Assembly: GCA_038244055.1 (NCBI GenBank)
Contig: JBBRTW010000110.1
Span: 1-16,853, forward strand
DNA from: DASPKW01 sp038244055
GTDB taxonomy: Bacteria; Planctomycetota; Phycisphaerae; Tepidisphaerales; Tepidisphaeraceae
Length of the DNA stretch: 16,853 nucleotides
Reading direction: 5' to 3'
The position numbers were made by a program, and so were the translations under genes. Below, one piece after another: positions 9,201 to 15,500 of this stretch (positions within the stretch are counted from its first letter, which is position 1; each line of letters begins with the position of its first letter). The notes under the pieces were generated by a model. It had not been told where the DNA came from. It saw only the letters and a program-made list of their open reading frames with translations, and searched no databases.

Positions 9201-9983
9201 TCGACGCTATCGCAGCTCGCCAAGCGCCTCGATGTGGTGGCCGACTATCTCGTCAAGAAATCGGTCTGGATCGTCGGCGGCGACGGCTGGGCCTACGACA
9301 TCGGTTTCGGCGGCCTCGATCACGTGATCGCCTCCGGCCGAAACGTCAATATCCTGGTTCTGGATACCGAGGTGTATTCCAATACCGGCGGGCAGCAATC
9401 CAAGGCCACCCCCATCGGCGCGGCCGCCAAATTCGCCGCCGCCGGCAAGACCATGACCAAGAAAGATCTCGGCCTGATCGCCATGAGCTACGGCAACGCC
9501 TACGTCGCCAAGGTTGCGTTCGGAGCCAAGGACGTGCAGACTGTCAAGGCATTCCAGGAGGCCGACAGCTATGACGGGCCATCCCTCATCATCGCCTACA
9601 GCCACTGCATCGCCCACGGCTACGATCTGGCCGGCGGCCCGGAGCAGCAGAAAGTCGCCGTCGAGACCGGCTACTGGCCACTCTACCGCTACGACCCGCG
9701 CCGGGTCGCCAGCGGACATCCGGCCATGCAGCTCGATTCCTCCGCGCCCAAGTCGCACGTCACCCAGTTCACCAAGAACGAGACGCGCTTCCGCATGGTC
9801 GAACAGCAGAACCCCGAGCGGTTCAAGCAGATGATGGAAATCGCCACGAAGGATATCGACGCCCGATACGCCCTGTACGCCTCCATGGCCGGCCTCACCG
9901 CCGCGCCGAAGGAAGCGATCCCCGCGGCCACGCCCAAGCCCAGCACCGGCGGCAACGGCAATAGCGGCAACGGCGCCCACTAA
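6264..9983 (+). CDS. nifJ: Pyruvate:ferredoxin (flavodoxin) oxidoreductase
   Basis: 1239 aa from ATG 6264, chosen over the in-frame ATG at 6228 because AAGGAG (6249-6254) sits 9 nt upstream. The enzyme oxidises pyruvate plus CoA to acetyl-CoA and CO2 and passes electrons to ferredoxin or flavodoxin in the cytoplasm. The full single-chain homodimer-type architecture is present: domain I with the YPITPSSPMGEFSDEW motif, domain II, a gamma-type domain opening at YGLGADGTVGANKNSIK (about 445), an EKR-like segment, a two-[4Fe-4S] ferredoxin domain (Cys712/715/718/722 and Cys768/771/774/778), and a C-terminal TPP-binding domain with GGDGWAYDIGFGG and SNTGGQQSKATP. The proximal-cluster ligands match Cys841, Cys844, Cys869 and Cys1115. 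The length is usual for the family; the C-terminus has a short Gly/Asn-rich tail. The DHODH-like gene follows by 52 bp and is probably co-transcribed. This implies anaerobic or low-oxygen metabolism. Confidence 0.97.
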   Translation: MSATITAPKTDTPAGNLAKARRMVTLDGNEAAASVAHRLSEVICIYPITPSSPMGEFSDEWSAKGKTNVFGTIPQITELQSEAGAAGAVHGAIQAGSLSTTFTASQGLLLMIPNMYKIAGELTPFVMHVTARTLATHALSIFGDHSDVYACRQTGFAMLCSNSVQEAHDLAMISHAASLESRIPFLHFFDGFRTSHEVAKIEELTDDDIRSMVDEKLIAAHRRRALSPDHPQIRGTAQNPDAFFQAREACNRYYDACPGIVKGVMDKFALLTGRRYGLFDYVGHRDAERVIVAMGSGCETIQETIEYLAAKGEKVGLIKVRLYRPFDCKGFVDALPKTAARIAVLDRTKEPGAPGDPLYLDVVTALFEARTAGAIKDIPSVVNGRYGLSSKEFTPSMVKSIFDELKNASPKNHFTVGIVDDVTYTSLKWDMEFDIEPDDVKRAVFYGLGADGTVGANKNSIKIIGEETENWAQGYFVYDSKKSGAMTISHLRFGPREIHSPYLIRTAGFVAVHQWQFLEKLDVLELAKPGATVLLNSPFGVDKVWDRLPIEIQQVIVDKKLKLYVIDALTVARDTGMGGRINTIMQTCFFAISGVLPRDEAIEQIKKSIKKTYGRKGDEIVQKNFAAVDHTLSHLYEVKNPGKVTSTIHQEPIVTGDAPDFVKKVEGVMLANKGDLLPVSAFPVDGSWPLGSARYEKRNIATEIPVWDEAICIQCNKCAMACPHAAIRAKIYDPGQLAGAPGTFKSIDYKAPDFKGKKYTLQVAPEDCTGCELCINVCPVKDKTNPRHKAIDMMPQMPLRAAERENYDFFLKLPNPDRTTLKLDVKGSQFLEPLFEYSGACSGCGETPYVKLLSQLYGDRALIANATGCSSIYGGNLPTTPYCTNGDGRGPAWCNSLFEDNAEFGLGFRLAVDKHQEFAHELLKLLATFIGEDLVTALITADQTNEAGIQAQRGRVVELRKKLRLIETDSNAAIIGAHNSTLSQLAKRLDVVADYLVKKSVWIVGGDGWAYDIGFGGLDHVIASGRNVNILVLDTEVYSNTGGQQSKATPIGAAAKFAAAGKTMTKKDLGLIAMSYGNAYVAKVAFGAKDVQTVKAFQEADSYDGPSLIIAYSHCIAHGYDLAGGPEQQKVAVETGYWPLYRYDPRRVASGHPAMQLDSSAPKSHVTQFTKNETRFRMVEQQNPERFKQMMEIATKDIDARYALYASMAGLTAAPKEAIPAATPKPSTGGNGNSGNGAH

Positions 9984-10035
9984 CGTCCAACGCGGAAGAG
10001 TCCAGCATAAAATCAGTAACTTCTCCGGAGCAATC

Positions 10036-11049
10036 ATGAGCCTCATCACCCATTACCTCGGCCTGACACTCAGCAGCCCGTTCATGCCGGGATCGTCGCC
10101 ACTGGCCGATGATATCGACATGGTCCGCCGCCTCGAAGACGCCGGGGCCTCGGCGATCGTCATGCGGTCGCTTTTCGAAGAGCAGCTTTTCCGCGAACGC
10201 TATGCGACCATCTACCACATGGAGATGTACGCCGATTCGTTCGCCGAAGTCCGCTCCTACTTCCCCGAGCCCAGCGAGTTTTCGTTCGGGCCCGAGGCGT
10301 ACCTCGAGCATCTGCGCAAGATCAAAGGCGCGGTGGCCGTTCCGGTCATCGCCTCGATCAACGGCACCACCAGCGGCGGCTGGGTCAAGTTCGCCGAGCT
10401 GATCCAGCAGGCCGGCGCCGATGCGCTGGAGCTGAATATTTACTACCTGCCGACCGATCCGACGGAAACGTCCGCCGCGGTCGAGCAGCGGGTGGTGGAT
10501 GTGCTTTCGGCCGTCCGCGCCGCGGTGACCATCCCCGTTTCCGTCAAGCTCTCCTACTCCTACTCGGCGCTGCCCAGCCTGGCCGGGCAGTTGCAGCAGG
10601 CCGGCGCGGATGGGCTCATCCTCTTCAACCGCTTCTATCAGCCCGACATTGACATGGAGAACCTGGAGGTCGTGCCGAGGATCAACCTCTCGACTTCGCA
10701 GGAACTGCTGGTGCGGCTGCGCTGGCTTTCGATCCTGTCGGCCCAGACGCAGCTCTCGCTGGCCTGCAGCGGCGGCGTGCATACGGCCGACGACGCGATC
10801 AAGTCGATCATGTGCGGCGCGCATGCCGTGCAACTGGTCTCCTGCCTGCTTCGCCACGGGCCGGGCCATCTCAAGACCATCAAGGACGAAACCGCCAAGT
10901 GGATGGACGAGCATGGCTACGCCTCGCTCCGGCAGATGCAGGGCAACATGAACCTCTCGCGCTGCCCCGACCCGACCGCCTTCGAACGGGCCAACTACAT
11001 GCGCACCCTGCAAAGCTGGCGCGATCCACTGGGAATGAAGACGCTGTAG
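10036..11049 (+). CDS. Dihydroorotate dehydrogenase-like FMN protein
   Basis: 337 aa from ATG 10036, with GGAG (10027-10030) 5 nt upstream. It has the TIM-barrel flavoprotein pattern of the DHODH family: N-terminal LTLSSPFMPGSSPL, PVIASING (103-110), VSVKLS with Lys171, and a phosphate-binding end, CSGGVHTADDAIKSIMCGAHAVQLVS (244-269). At the class 1 active-site loop, where the family reads ELNxSCPN, this protein reads ELNIYYLP (132-139). The catalytic Cys is thus replaced by Tyr137, and ordinary dihydroorotate oxidation is doubtful. From memory, this subgroup is often found next to nifJ in diverse bacteria, and here it follows nifJ by 52 bp and ends in the shared terminator. An electron-transfer or redox role linked to NifJ is an inference; the substrate is unknown. 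Confidence 0.88.
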   Translation: MSLITHYLGLTLSSPFMPGSSPLADDIDMVRRLEDAGASAIVMRSLFEEQLFRERYATIYHMEMYADSFAEVRSYFPEPSEFSFGPEAYLEHLRKIKGAVAVPVIASINGTTSGGWVKFAELIQQAGADALELNIYYLPTDPTETSAAVEQRVVDVLSAVRAAVTIPVSVKLSYSYSALPSLAGQLQQAGADGLILFNRFYQPDIDMENLEVVPRINLSTSQELLVRLRWLSILSAQTQLSLACSGGVHTADDAIKSIMCGAHAVQLVSCLLRHGPGHLKTIKDETAKWMDEHGYASLRQMQGNMNLSRCPDPTAFERANYMRTLQSWRDPLGMKTL

Positions 11050-11088
11050 CAGCGCCGGCGAGATTTTGGTCGATTGAAGCAATCTGAG

Positions 11089-11123
11089 GACGTGAAGCGC
11101 CGATGGGCCTTCACGTCTTTTTC
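11089..11123 (+). terminator. Rho-independent terminator of the nifJ/DHODH-like unit
   Basis: GACGTGAAG (11089-11097) pairs exactly with CTTCACGTC (11109-11117), with extra GCC/GGC pairing inside after one bulged C, and is followed directly by TTTTTC. It lies 39 bp past the stop of the DHODH-like gene. This is the clearest terminator in the window. Confidence 0.88.
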
Positions 11124-11326
11124 TATTTGTCCTCCCTGCCTGACGGCAACAAAGTCACAGGGTCAGGAGCCGGACACCAATACCCACAACCAAGTTCGCA
11201 ACCGTCCCCCGGCTATGTCCCTCTTACAGTTTCTATCGTGAGGGACGTGATTCGCGAGGCATTCTGGAAGTAGAACGATTGAGCAGGCGTCATGGATGGG
11301 CCGGGTTCGTGAGAGCCCGGCCCTCT
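11124..11326. other. Host/phage junction region without a supported gene
   Basis: This stretch separates the host nifJ operon from the last phage gene. It holds the second copy of CAGGGTCAGGAGCCG (11158-11172), a hairpin GTCCCTC/GAGGGAC (11217-11223 and 11240-11246, 16-nt loop), and a terminator-like stem at 11298-11323. Short ORFs crossing it do not look like proteins. If the tail module is part of an integrated prophage, its attachment site could be here, but I see no tRNA or integrase to fix it. Confidence 0.4.
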
Positions 11327-11331
11327 TTATT
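11298..11331. terminator. GC-rich terminator-like hairpin at the end of the phage operon
   Basis: GGGCCGGG (11298-11305) pairs exactly with CCCGGCCC (11316-11323) around a 10-nt loop. On the plus strand it is followed by TCTTTATT. On the minus strand it begins 3 nt after the stop of the last phage gene but lacks a U-run on its far side. It could end the phage message, block host read-through into the module, or both. The direction is left open. Confidence 0.55.
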
Positions 11332-11578
11332 GCGCCGGCGCGCCGCAGCATCCGCCCGACCTCATCCGGCGTCGCTCCTGCTCGGGGTCGAAATCATCGG
11401 GGATGGGCATCGGCGGCGGGAGGGCGGTGAGGGCATCCCATTCGACCCCGTGAGGGCAAGGATTTTCCCCCATGCCAACGGACTGGCGGAAGGCCTCACC
11501 CGCCGCATCCTTCGCTCTGCATGTCCTGCAATGGCGGCGGGAGGCGCAGTGGGGAGATTCGATAAATGGGAGTCTCAT
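11327..11578 (-). CDS. Small phage protein with paired cysteines, function unknown
   Basis: 83 aa from ATG 11578, which shares ATGA with the stop of the upstream gene; a GTG 9 nt earlier is a weaker option. The N-terminal half is basic with two cysteine pairs at CRTC, then AKDAAGEAFRQSVGM and CPHGVEWD. The C-terminal half is Pro/Asp-rich and ends GGCCGAPAQ. The CxxC plus later Cys residues could hold a metal, but I do not recognise a named family. The style of the first half resembles short cysteine-containing proteins I have seen at the end of phage structural operons, which is a weak memory-based link. It is the last gene of the tail module, 3 nt before a GC-rich hairpin. It is probably a real gene because of the coupled start and phage-like packing. 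Confidence 0.65.
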   Translation of the reverse strand: MRLPFIESPHCASRRHCRTCRAKDAAGEAFRQSVGMGENPCPHGVEWDALTALPPPMPIPDDFDPEQERRRMRSGGCCGAPAQ

Positions 11579-12237
11579 CCGCAACACCTCGATACTGTCA
11601 CACTCCCCCCATACCCGAGCCGAATCCCGTAGAGGGCGCGCTGCCCGCAGTCGCCTACCCCTGCCCCCTCAGTGAATTCGCCGTAGGCGCAATCCCATAC
11701 CCCGGCCGATGAGACAAACCATGCGTTCGCGATGGCCTTGCTCGGGATGAGCAGGTCAATGGTGGCGAATGACGATTCGGGCACGAAATCCCGCAAGAGC
11801 CGCCATCGCCACACGGTCGGCAAATCAATCCATGGCCCATCGCCCGTGTCGAGCGGCGTCACGCAATCGCCGCTGTAGTCGTAGATCGTGACCAGCGGGC
11901 CGGCCTCCCGCCACCACCATATTCCGGCGGAGTAGGTGTCCGGGTCCTGCTCCAGACACCGCGAGCCCGAGGGCGGGGTGATTCCAGTGGCATCGAAATA
12001 GGGACCCGTACCGCCCGGATTAGAAATGAGGCATCCCGCGCAGGTCGAAATCCCGGATGCGACCATCGTCACATATCGCGGGGTGCAATCGCACCATGGA
12101 ACGGAATGCAATGCCCGCTCGCAATCCTCGCATTGACAGCAACACCGATTCCCCGCGCCATCGCTGACGAGTCGGTTGCCGCTCGCGGTGAGGATGCGCT
12201 TGCCGCTGGAGGATAGGACGATTGCGCCGGCCGCCAT
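11575..12237 (-). CDS. Cysteine-rich phage protein, function unknown
   Basis: 220 aa from ATG 12237. The start overlaps the upstream stop as TAATG, so the longer frame reaching 12363 is not used. The sequence contains 15 cysteines, including CCCQCEDC near residue 35, PWCDC, STCAGC and a terminal RCCG, spread through the protein in paired or clustered form. Such density in a cytoplasm-assembled phage protein suggests metal binding or a disulfide-stabilised external part of the tail. It also has several Trp/Tyr-rich strands (AGIWWWREAGPLVTIYDY; LPTVWRWRLL) of a beta-sheet type. I do not recognise a family. It lies third after the tape measure gene, where tail-tip or host-contact proteins often lie, so a distal tail role is a positional guess. 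Confidence 0.72.
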   Translation of the reverse strand: MAAGAIVLSSSGKRILTASGNRLVSDGAGNRCCCQCEDCERALHSVPWCDCTPRYVTMVASGISTCAGCLISNPGGTGPYFDATGITPPSGSRCLEQDPDTYSAGIWWWREAGPLVTIYDYSGDCVTPLDTGDGPWIDLPTVWRWRLLRDFVPESSFATIDLLIPSKAIANAWFVSSAGVWDCAYGEFTEGAGVGDCGQRALYGIRLGYGGSVTVSRCCG

Positions 12238-12881
12238 TACTCCGCCCCGCAAGTTTCGGTGTCGGGGGTTTCGTAGGCGATGGATAATCTCACGGCCCCG
12301 GTCATGTCGTAGTAGGCAAGGCCCTTGACCGCCGCCGCCATCATGCCCAGCGGGCGCGGACATTCGGGGGTGGCGGTGGTGAGGAGTTCATCGCCCCCGA
12401 TTGAAGTCACGGTGTATGTCCAACTCGCGGCGGTGGAAGTATCGCCGTCCGCCCCACCATCGCTCACCAGATCGACGGCAAACACCTGCCCGACCGGAAG
12501 CACCACCGGGTTGAGCATCATGCCCTGCGTCGTGCTGTACGGGAGGTACGCGACGATATCATCGACGGCCACGCCCACCACCACCACTAACCCGGCGGTG
12601 AGTGGGTCGGGGTTGATGAGGCGGAGAGTGACAACCTGATCTTCATCATCGCTGATGTAGTCCTGAGTCTCACTATCCACCGGGGCAGTCACGGTGCGCA
12701 CGGTTACGGTGGTGCCGCTTATCACTGTGACCTTGCCCCATCGCAGGGGGATTGATTGCGGCGCGTATCGCACCTTGCTTGAAAGCGCCGGGAGGGGAGT
12801 GCCCTCGATCATCCGCACGGCGCGGTCAATGCGCTCGGCGGACTGACGATTGACAATCACCTTTTGATTTCTATCCTCCAT
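12237..12881 (-). CDS. Phage structural protein, function unknown
   Basis: 214 aa from ATG 12881, overlapping the previous stop as TAATG; the frame runs open upstream to 13085 but that part is basic out-of-frame translation of the neighbour. The N-terminus is charged and helical (MEDRNQKVIVNRQSAERIDRAVRMIEG). The rest is rich in Thr and Val strands (GKVTVISGTTVTVRTVTAPV; VVTLRLINPDPLTAGLVVVVGVAVDDIVAYLPY), giving a beta-sandwich impression with an OB-like 'gttvtV' start. This kind of composition fits a tail baseplate or tip component, but no motif names it. It is co-transcribed and probably translationally coupled with both neighbours. Confidence 0.7.
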   Translation of the reverse strand: MEDRNQKVIVNRQSAERIDRAVRMIEGTPLPALSSKVRYAPQSIPLRWGKVTVISGTTVTVRTVTAPVDSETQDYISDDEDQVVTLRLINPDPLTAGLVVVVGVAVDDIVAYLPYSTTQGMMLNPVVLPVGQVFAVDLVSDGGADGDTSTAASWTYTVTSIGGDELLTTATPECPRPLGMMAAAVKGLAYYDMTGAVRLSIAYETPDTETCGAE

Positions 12882-13753
12882 TAGGGCATCCCGGAGAAGA
12901 GGCCAGTGAAGTCGGCGGTTTCCTCGATATCGTAGTCCATGAAGGTTGCGGTTTCGGATTCCGCAGTACCGTCGGCGGTGAGCAGGACAGGAGCGGATAC
13001 ATCGTTGCCGTATTTGTCTTTGATGTTTTCGAGGACGCCGCCCACGCGCTTGTACATGCCATGATTGAGCAGGTGGAGCGTCCAACCCTTGTCCCGGTAG
13101 ACAAAGGTGTAGTTGATTTCCCAGTAGGTCAGCGCCCCTTCGGTGGTGGTATTGTAGTCGGCCGTTACAAGTTTGATTTTCTCGGCTTCAAAGACTCGGC
13201 TAAGCCCATTGACCGTGAGGGTAACGTCGGCCGCGTTCACTTTGCCCCGGGCGGTTTGAATGGCGGCGAATACATCGGCCATCCCCGTTTCGGTGCATCG
13301 ACAACTGACGGTCATCTGTTCGTAGTAGTAGGTTTTTTCAGGCCCCGGATCGAAGAATTGCAAGGCGCTATTGAGGATGGGGAAGTCATCCCTATCGGCA
13401 TTGACCGTTTCATTGACGGCGACGCCCGAGAAACTAATCCGCACTCCCCAGATTTCCCCTTCGGCGTCGGGCGGGGGAGTGGCCCCGGTGTCATCAGCAG
13501 TGGTGCCGAAGGTCACTTGCACTTCCCACACCAGCGGTTCATCCTGCTTACGCGAAGTGCGACTCGCAGTGACACTGAGCGCGGCATCGGTGGGATGATC
13601 CGCCCCGAACGCATAGGCCACTCCCGCCTCAGCCACCGATGCGGTATCGGTAATGGCACTGACGGATACAAGGTAGTTCCAGACCTCAGTCACCCCACTT
13701 TCAGCAGTAGAGCGCTCATCATTGGGAATATGGTAGCAGGTGACGACGGCCAT
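12881..13753 (-). CDS. Phage protein following the tape measure, possible distal tail or tube component
   Basis: 290 aa from ATG 13753, which abuts the tape-measure stop as TAAATG. It is a mostly beta protein: strands such as PLVWEVQVTFGTT, IWGVRISFSGVAVNE, ADVTLTVNGLSRVFEAEKIKL and YWEINYTFVYRDKGWTLHLLNHG alternate with acidic loops. In siphophages the gene after the tape measure usually encodes the distal tail protein (Dit), but I see no recognisable Dit signature. Because no tube gene occurs in the expected position, a tube-like role is also possible. It has only three cysteines, in contrast to the downstream 220-aa protein. Structural role likely; identity unresolved. Confidence 0.72.
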   Translation of the reverse strand: MAVVTCYHIPNDERSTAESGVTEVWNYLVSVSAITDTASVAEAGVAYAFGADHPTDAALSVTASRTSRKQDEPLVWEVQVTFGTTADDTGATPPPDAEGEIWGVRISFSGVAVNETVNADRDDFPILNSALQFFDPGPEKTYYYEQMTVSCRCTETGMADVFAAIQTARGKVNAADVTLTVNGLSRVFEAEKIKLVTADYNTTTEGALTYWEINYTFVYRDKGWTLHLLNHGMYKRVGGVLENIKDKYGNDVSAPVLLTADGTAESETATFMDYDIEETADFTGLFSGMP

Positions 13754-15343
13754 TTAAGCGACCCCGATGTTAAAGATGAGGAGTCCGTCCTTCGCTGCCT
13801 TGTCGCGGAGTTCTTTCAATACGCGCGTCTGATCTTTCGATTCTTTCAGGTCATCGGCGGCGATGCGCTTGAGTTCGGCGGCGGGGTCCTTGCCCATCGT
13901 CTCACTTGTTGGGAGCGAGAACGTGAACTGCCGATCCAAGAGCGTCGGGAGTTTGGCAATCCCTGCCCCGGTGGAGTCGGCAAATTCCTTGCCCGCTTTG
14001 AGTTTGCCGGCGGTCGATGCCTTCTCCGTGATAAGGCCGCGATCCTTTAAGTCGTTCACTTCGGCGACGCGAGCGGCGTAACGCTCCATCGCGGATAGGG
14101 CATCGTCTTGGATCGACTTGGCTTTCGATTCCAGGTCGGCTTTAGTCTGATTGAGTTTATTCAGTTGATCGACCTGATACATCAAGTCCTTGATGCGTTG
14201 GACTTCACCATCCCCAAGGCCCATCTTATCGAGGTCGAACAAGCGCCCGCCCTCTCCCGGATTGCGGGCCTCAGCCAGATCGCGCGTGAGGCCCTGCATC
14301 GAATCGCGGAACGCATCGGCCTTGACCTTCTCGCGTTCCCATGCGTCCATTTGGATCATCGCCCCTTGCGCGGCGAGATAGTCCAGCATGGAAAGGCCCG
14401 GGTTCGATTGGAGGAAATCGTCCAACTTCCCAACCCAACCCGGGCGATTGTCATTGGCGGGATTGGCCTTATCGAGTTGCTTCCCCAGATCGGCGAAGGA
14501 CTCGTTAATGTGCTTGGCGATATCGACTTGCTTCTGCTTCTCCTGCTCCATCAGGTCAACAACCTTCTGGCGCATCTTGGCTTGCTGATCGATGGCGGCG
14601 GCCTGCCCGATGGCGGCAATCTCCTGAGCCTTTTGTTTATCGAGGATGGAGGCTTCGGCGGTGTATCGCGCTTTGGTGGATGCGATCTGCGCATCCACCC
14701 CATTCCGATCCTCGATGTTATTTTTGCCCTTGCGCAGCGCGGCCAGTTCATCGAAGGCCTCCTTCGATTGTTCTTTCATCGCGGTTTGCGAATCCTTAAA
14801 GCGCTTCTCCACATCGCGGATTTGAGTGGCGGTATCGACGGCCGCTTGGGCGCGATCGCGATCATCCCCGAAGAAGGCATTGACGAAATTCTTGCCCGCG
14901 AGATTCGCCAGTAGATCGCGGTGCGATTGCTCGGCGGTGGCGGCGACTTTCTGGAGGTCGGTACGGGCCTGCCCCACCTTCTCCCCGAACGCGCTGGCGA
15001 ACTCCATCTTAGCGATATCGCGATCCAACCCACTCATCGCGCGGCCGATCTTCTCGATACCCTGCGCGAACTCCCCGATGATGGGCAGGCCCTTCATGGA
15101 TTCGTAGAATTGTTCGACCCCGCTCTTACCTTCGATGAAGGCCTTGTCGGCGGCGGCCATGCCGTTACCGATTTTGTTGATGATTTCGCCGATGCTCTTA
15201 ATGCTCTTGGCCGCGCCCTCGCCCTTGACCGCATCCACCACCTTATCAAAGTTCTTGAGGGACGAGCCGGCGGTGGCGATGCCCTTTTCCCAATTGGATG
15301 AGATGGCGGAGAAGATAACGTTGATCGCGCCCATGACGGCCAT
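13754..15343 (-). CDS. Phage tail tape measure protein
   Basis: 529 aa from ATG 15343, 4 nt after the stop of the small upstream ORF; the open frame to 15415 has no ATG before this. It is Ala/Lys/Gln-rich and largely helical, with long coiled-coil stretches (about 100-350 and 400-450). Repeated KxxEQxxE-type heptads appear around ASTKARYTAEASILDKQKAQ and QKVVDLMEQEKQKQVDIAK. The N-terminal part is Gly/Ala-rich with weakly hydrophobic segments (MAVMGAINVIFSAISS; LPIIGEFAQGIEKIG). The tape measure sets tail length inside the tube and is released on DNA entry. At the usual rule of about 1.5 Angstrom per residue, 529 residues would give a tail near 80 nm, which is an estimate. The position directly after the chaperone frameshift gene is the standard one. 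No lytic transglycosylase or peptidase motif was seen. Confidence 0.85.
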   Translation of the reverse strand: MAVMGAINVIFSAISSNWEKGIATAGSSLKNFDKVVDAVKGEGAAKSIKSIGEIINKIGNGMAAADKAFIEGKSGVEQFYESMKGLPIIGEFAQGIEKIGRAMSGLDRDIAKMEFASAFGEKVGQARTDLQKVAATAEQSHRDLLANLAGKNFVNAFFGDDRDRAQAAVDTATQIRDVEKRFKDSQTAMKEQSKEAFDELAALRKGKNNIEDRNGVDAQIASTKARYTAEASILDKQKAQEIAAIGQAAAIDQQAKMRQKVVDLMEQEKQKQVDIAKHINESFADLGKQLDKANPANDNRPGWVGKLDDFLQSNPGLSMLDYLAAQGAMIQMDAWEREKVKADAFRDSMQGLTRDLAEARNPGEGGRLFDLDKMGLGDGEVQRIKDLMYQVDQLNKLNQTKADLESKAKSIQDDALSAMERYAARVAEVNDLKDRGLITEKASTAGKLKAGKEFADSTGAGIAKLPTLLDRQFTFSLPTSETMGKDPAAELKRIAADDLKESKDQTRVLKELRDKAAKDGLLIFNIGVA

Positions 15344-15347
15344 AGCA

Positions 15348-15500
15348 TCACTTCCGGTTAATCGATCCAAAGACGGCGTGAACCTGCGCCGATACGTCCG
15401 GGGCGGGCGGTGCATCGAAGGTGGGCATCAAGTCGCCGGGTGCGATGGCCTGCTTAGCATGGCCCGAGAAGTTCGCTACGGTGGAGCCTAAGATGCCCAT
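15348..15500 (-). CDS. Small phage ORF between chaperone and tape measure
   Basis: 50 aa from ATG 15500 to TGA 15350-15348. The start overlaps the last 13 nt of the -1 chaperone frame, and the stop lies 4 nt before the tape-measure ATG, so the spacing fits a translated link in the operon. The sequence begins MGILGSTVANFSGHAKQAI and has a Pro/Asp-rich middle (FDAPPAPDVSAQVH). I recognise no family. It could be a small assembly factor or simply a coupling ORF that carries ribosomes to the tape measure start. Confidence 0.55.
   Translation of the reverse strand: MGILGSTVANFSGHAKQAIAPGDLMPTFDAPPAPDVSAQVHAVFGSINRK

Noticed and set aside
9895..11082. 395-aa minus-strand open frame opposite the DHODH-like gene
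   Set aside because: It crosses the nifJ end, the intergenic gap and the DHODH-like gene on the opposite strand, with no recognisable motifs and no ribosome site; shadow frame.
11124..11326. tRNA gene as a phage attachment site
   Set aside because: I looked for a cloverleaf and a T-arm sequence on both strands and saw none.
11163..11351. 62-aa minus-strand ORF in the junction region
   Set aside because: It overlaps the terminator-like hairpin and the end of the 83-aa phage gene, is basic with no motif, and has no ribosome site.
12882..13085. N-terminal extension of the 214-aa phage protein up to 13085
   Set aside because: This part is Arg/His-rich out-of-frame translation of the upstream gene; the TAATG overlap at 12881 gives the normal start.
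13061..14050. 329-aa plus-strand open frame opposite the 290-aa phage gene and tape measure
   Set aside because: It spans two coupled minus-strand genes and has no motif or ribosome site; shadow frame.
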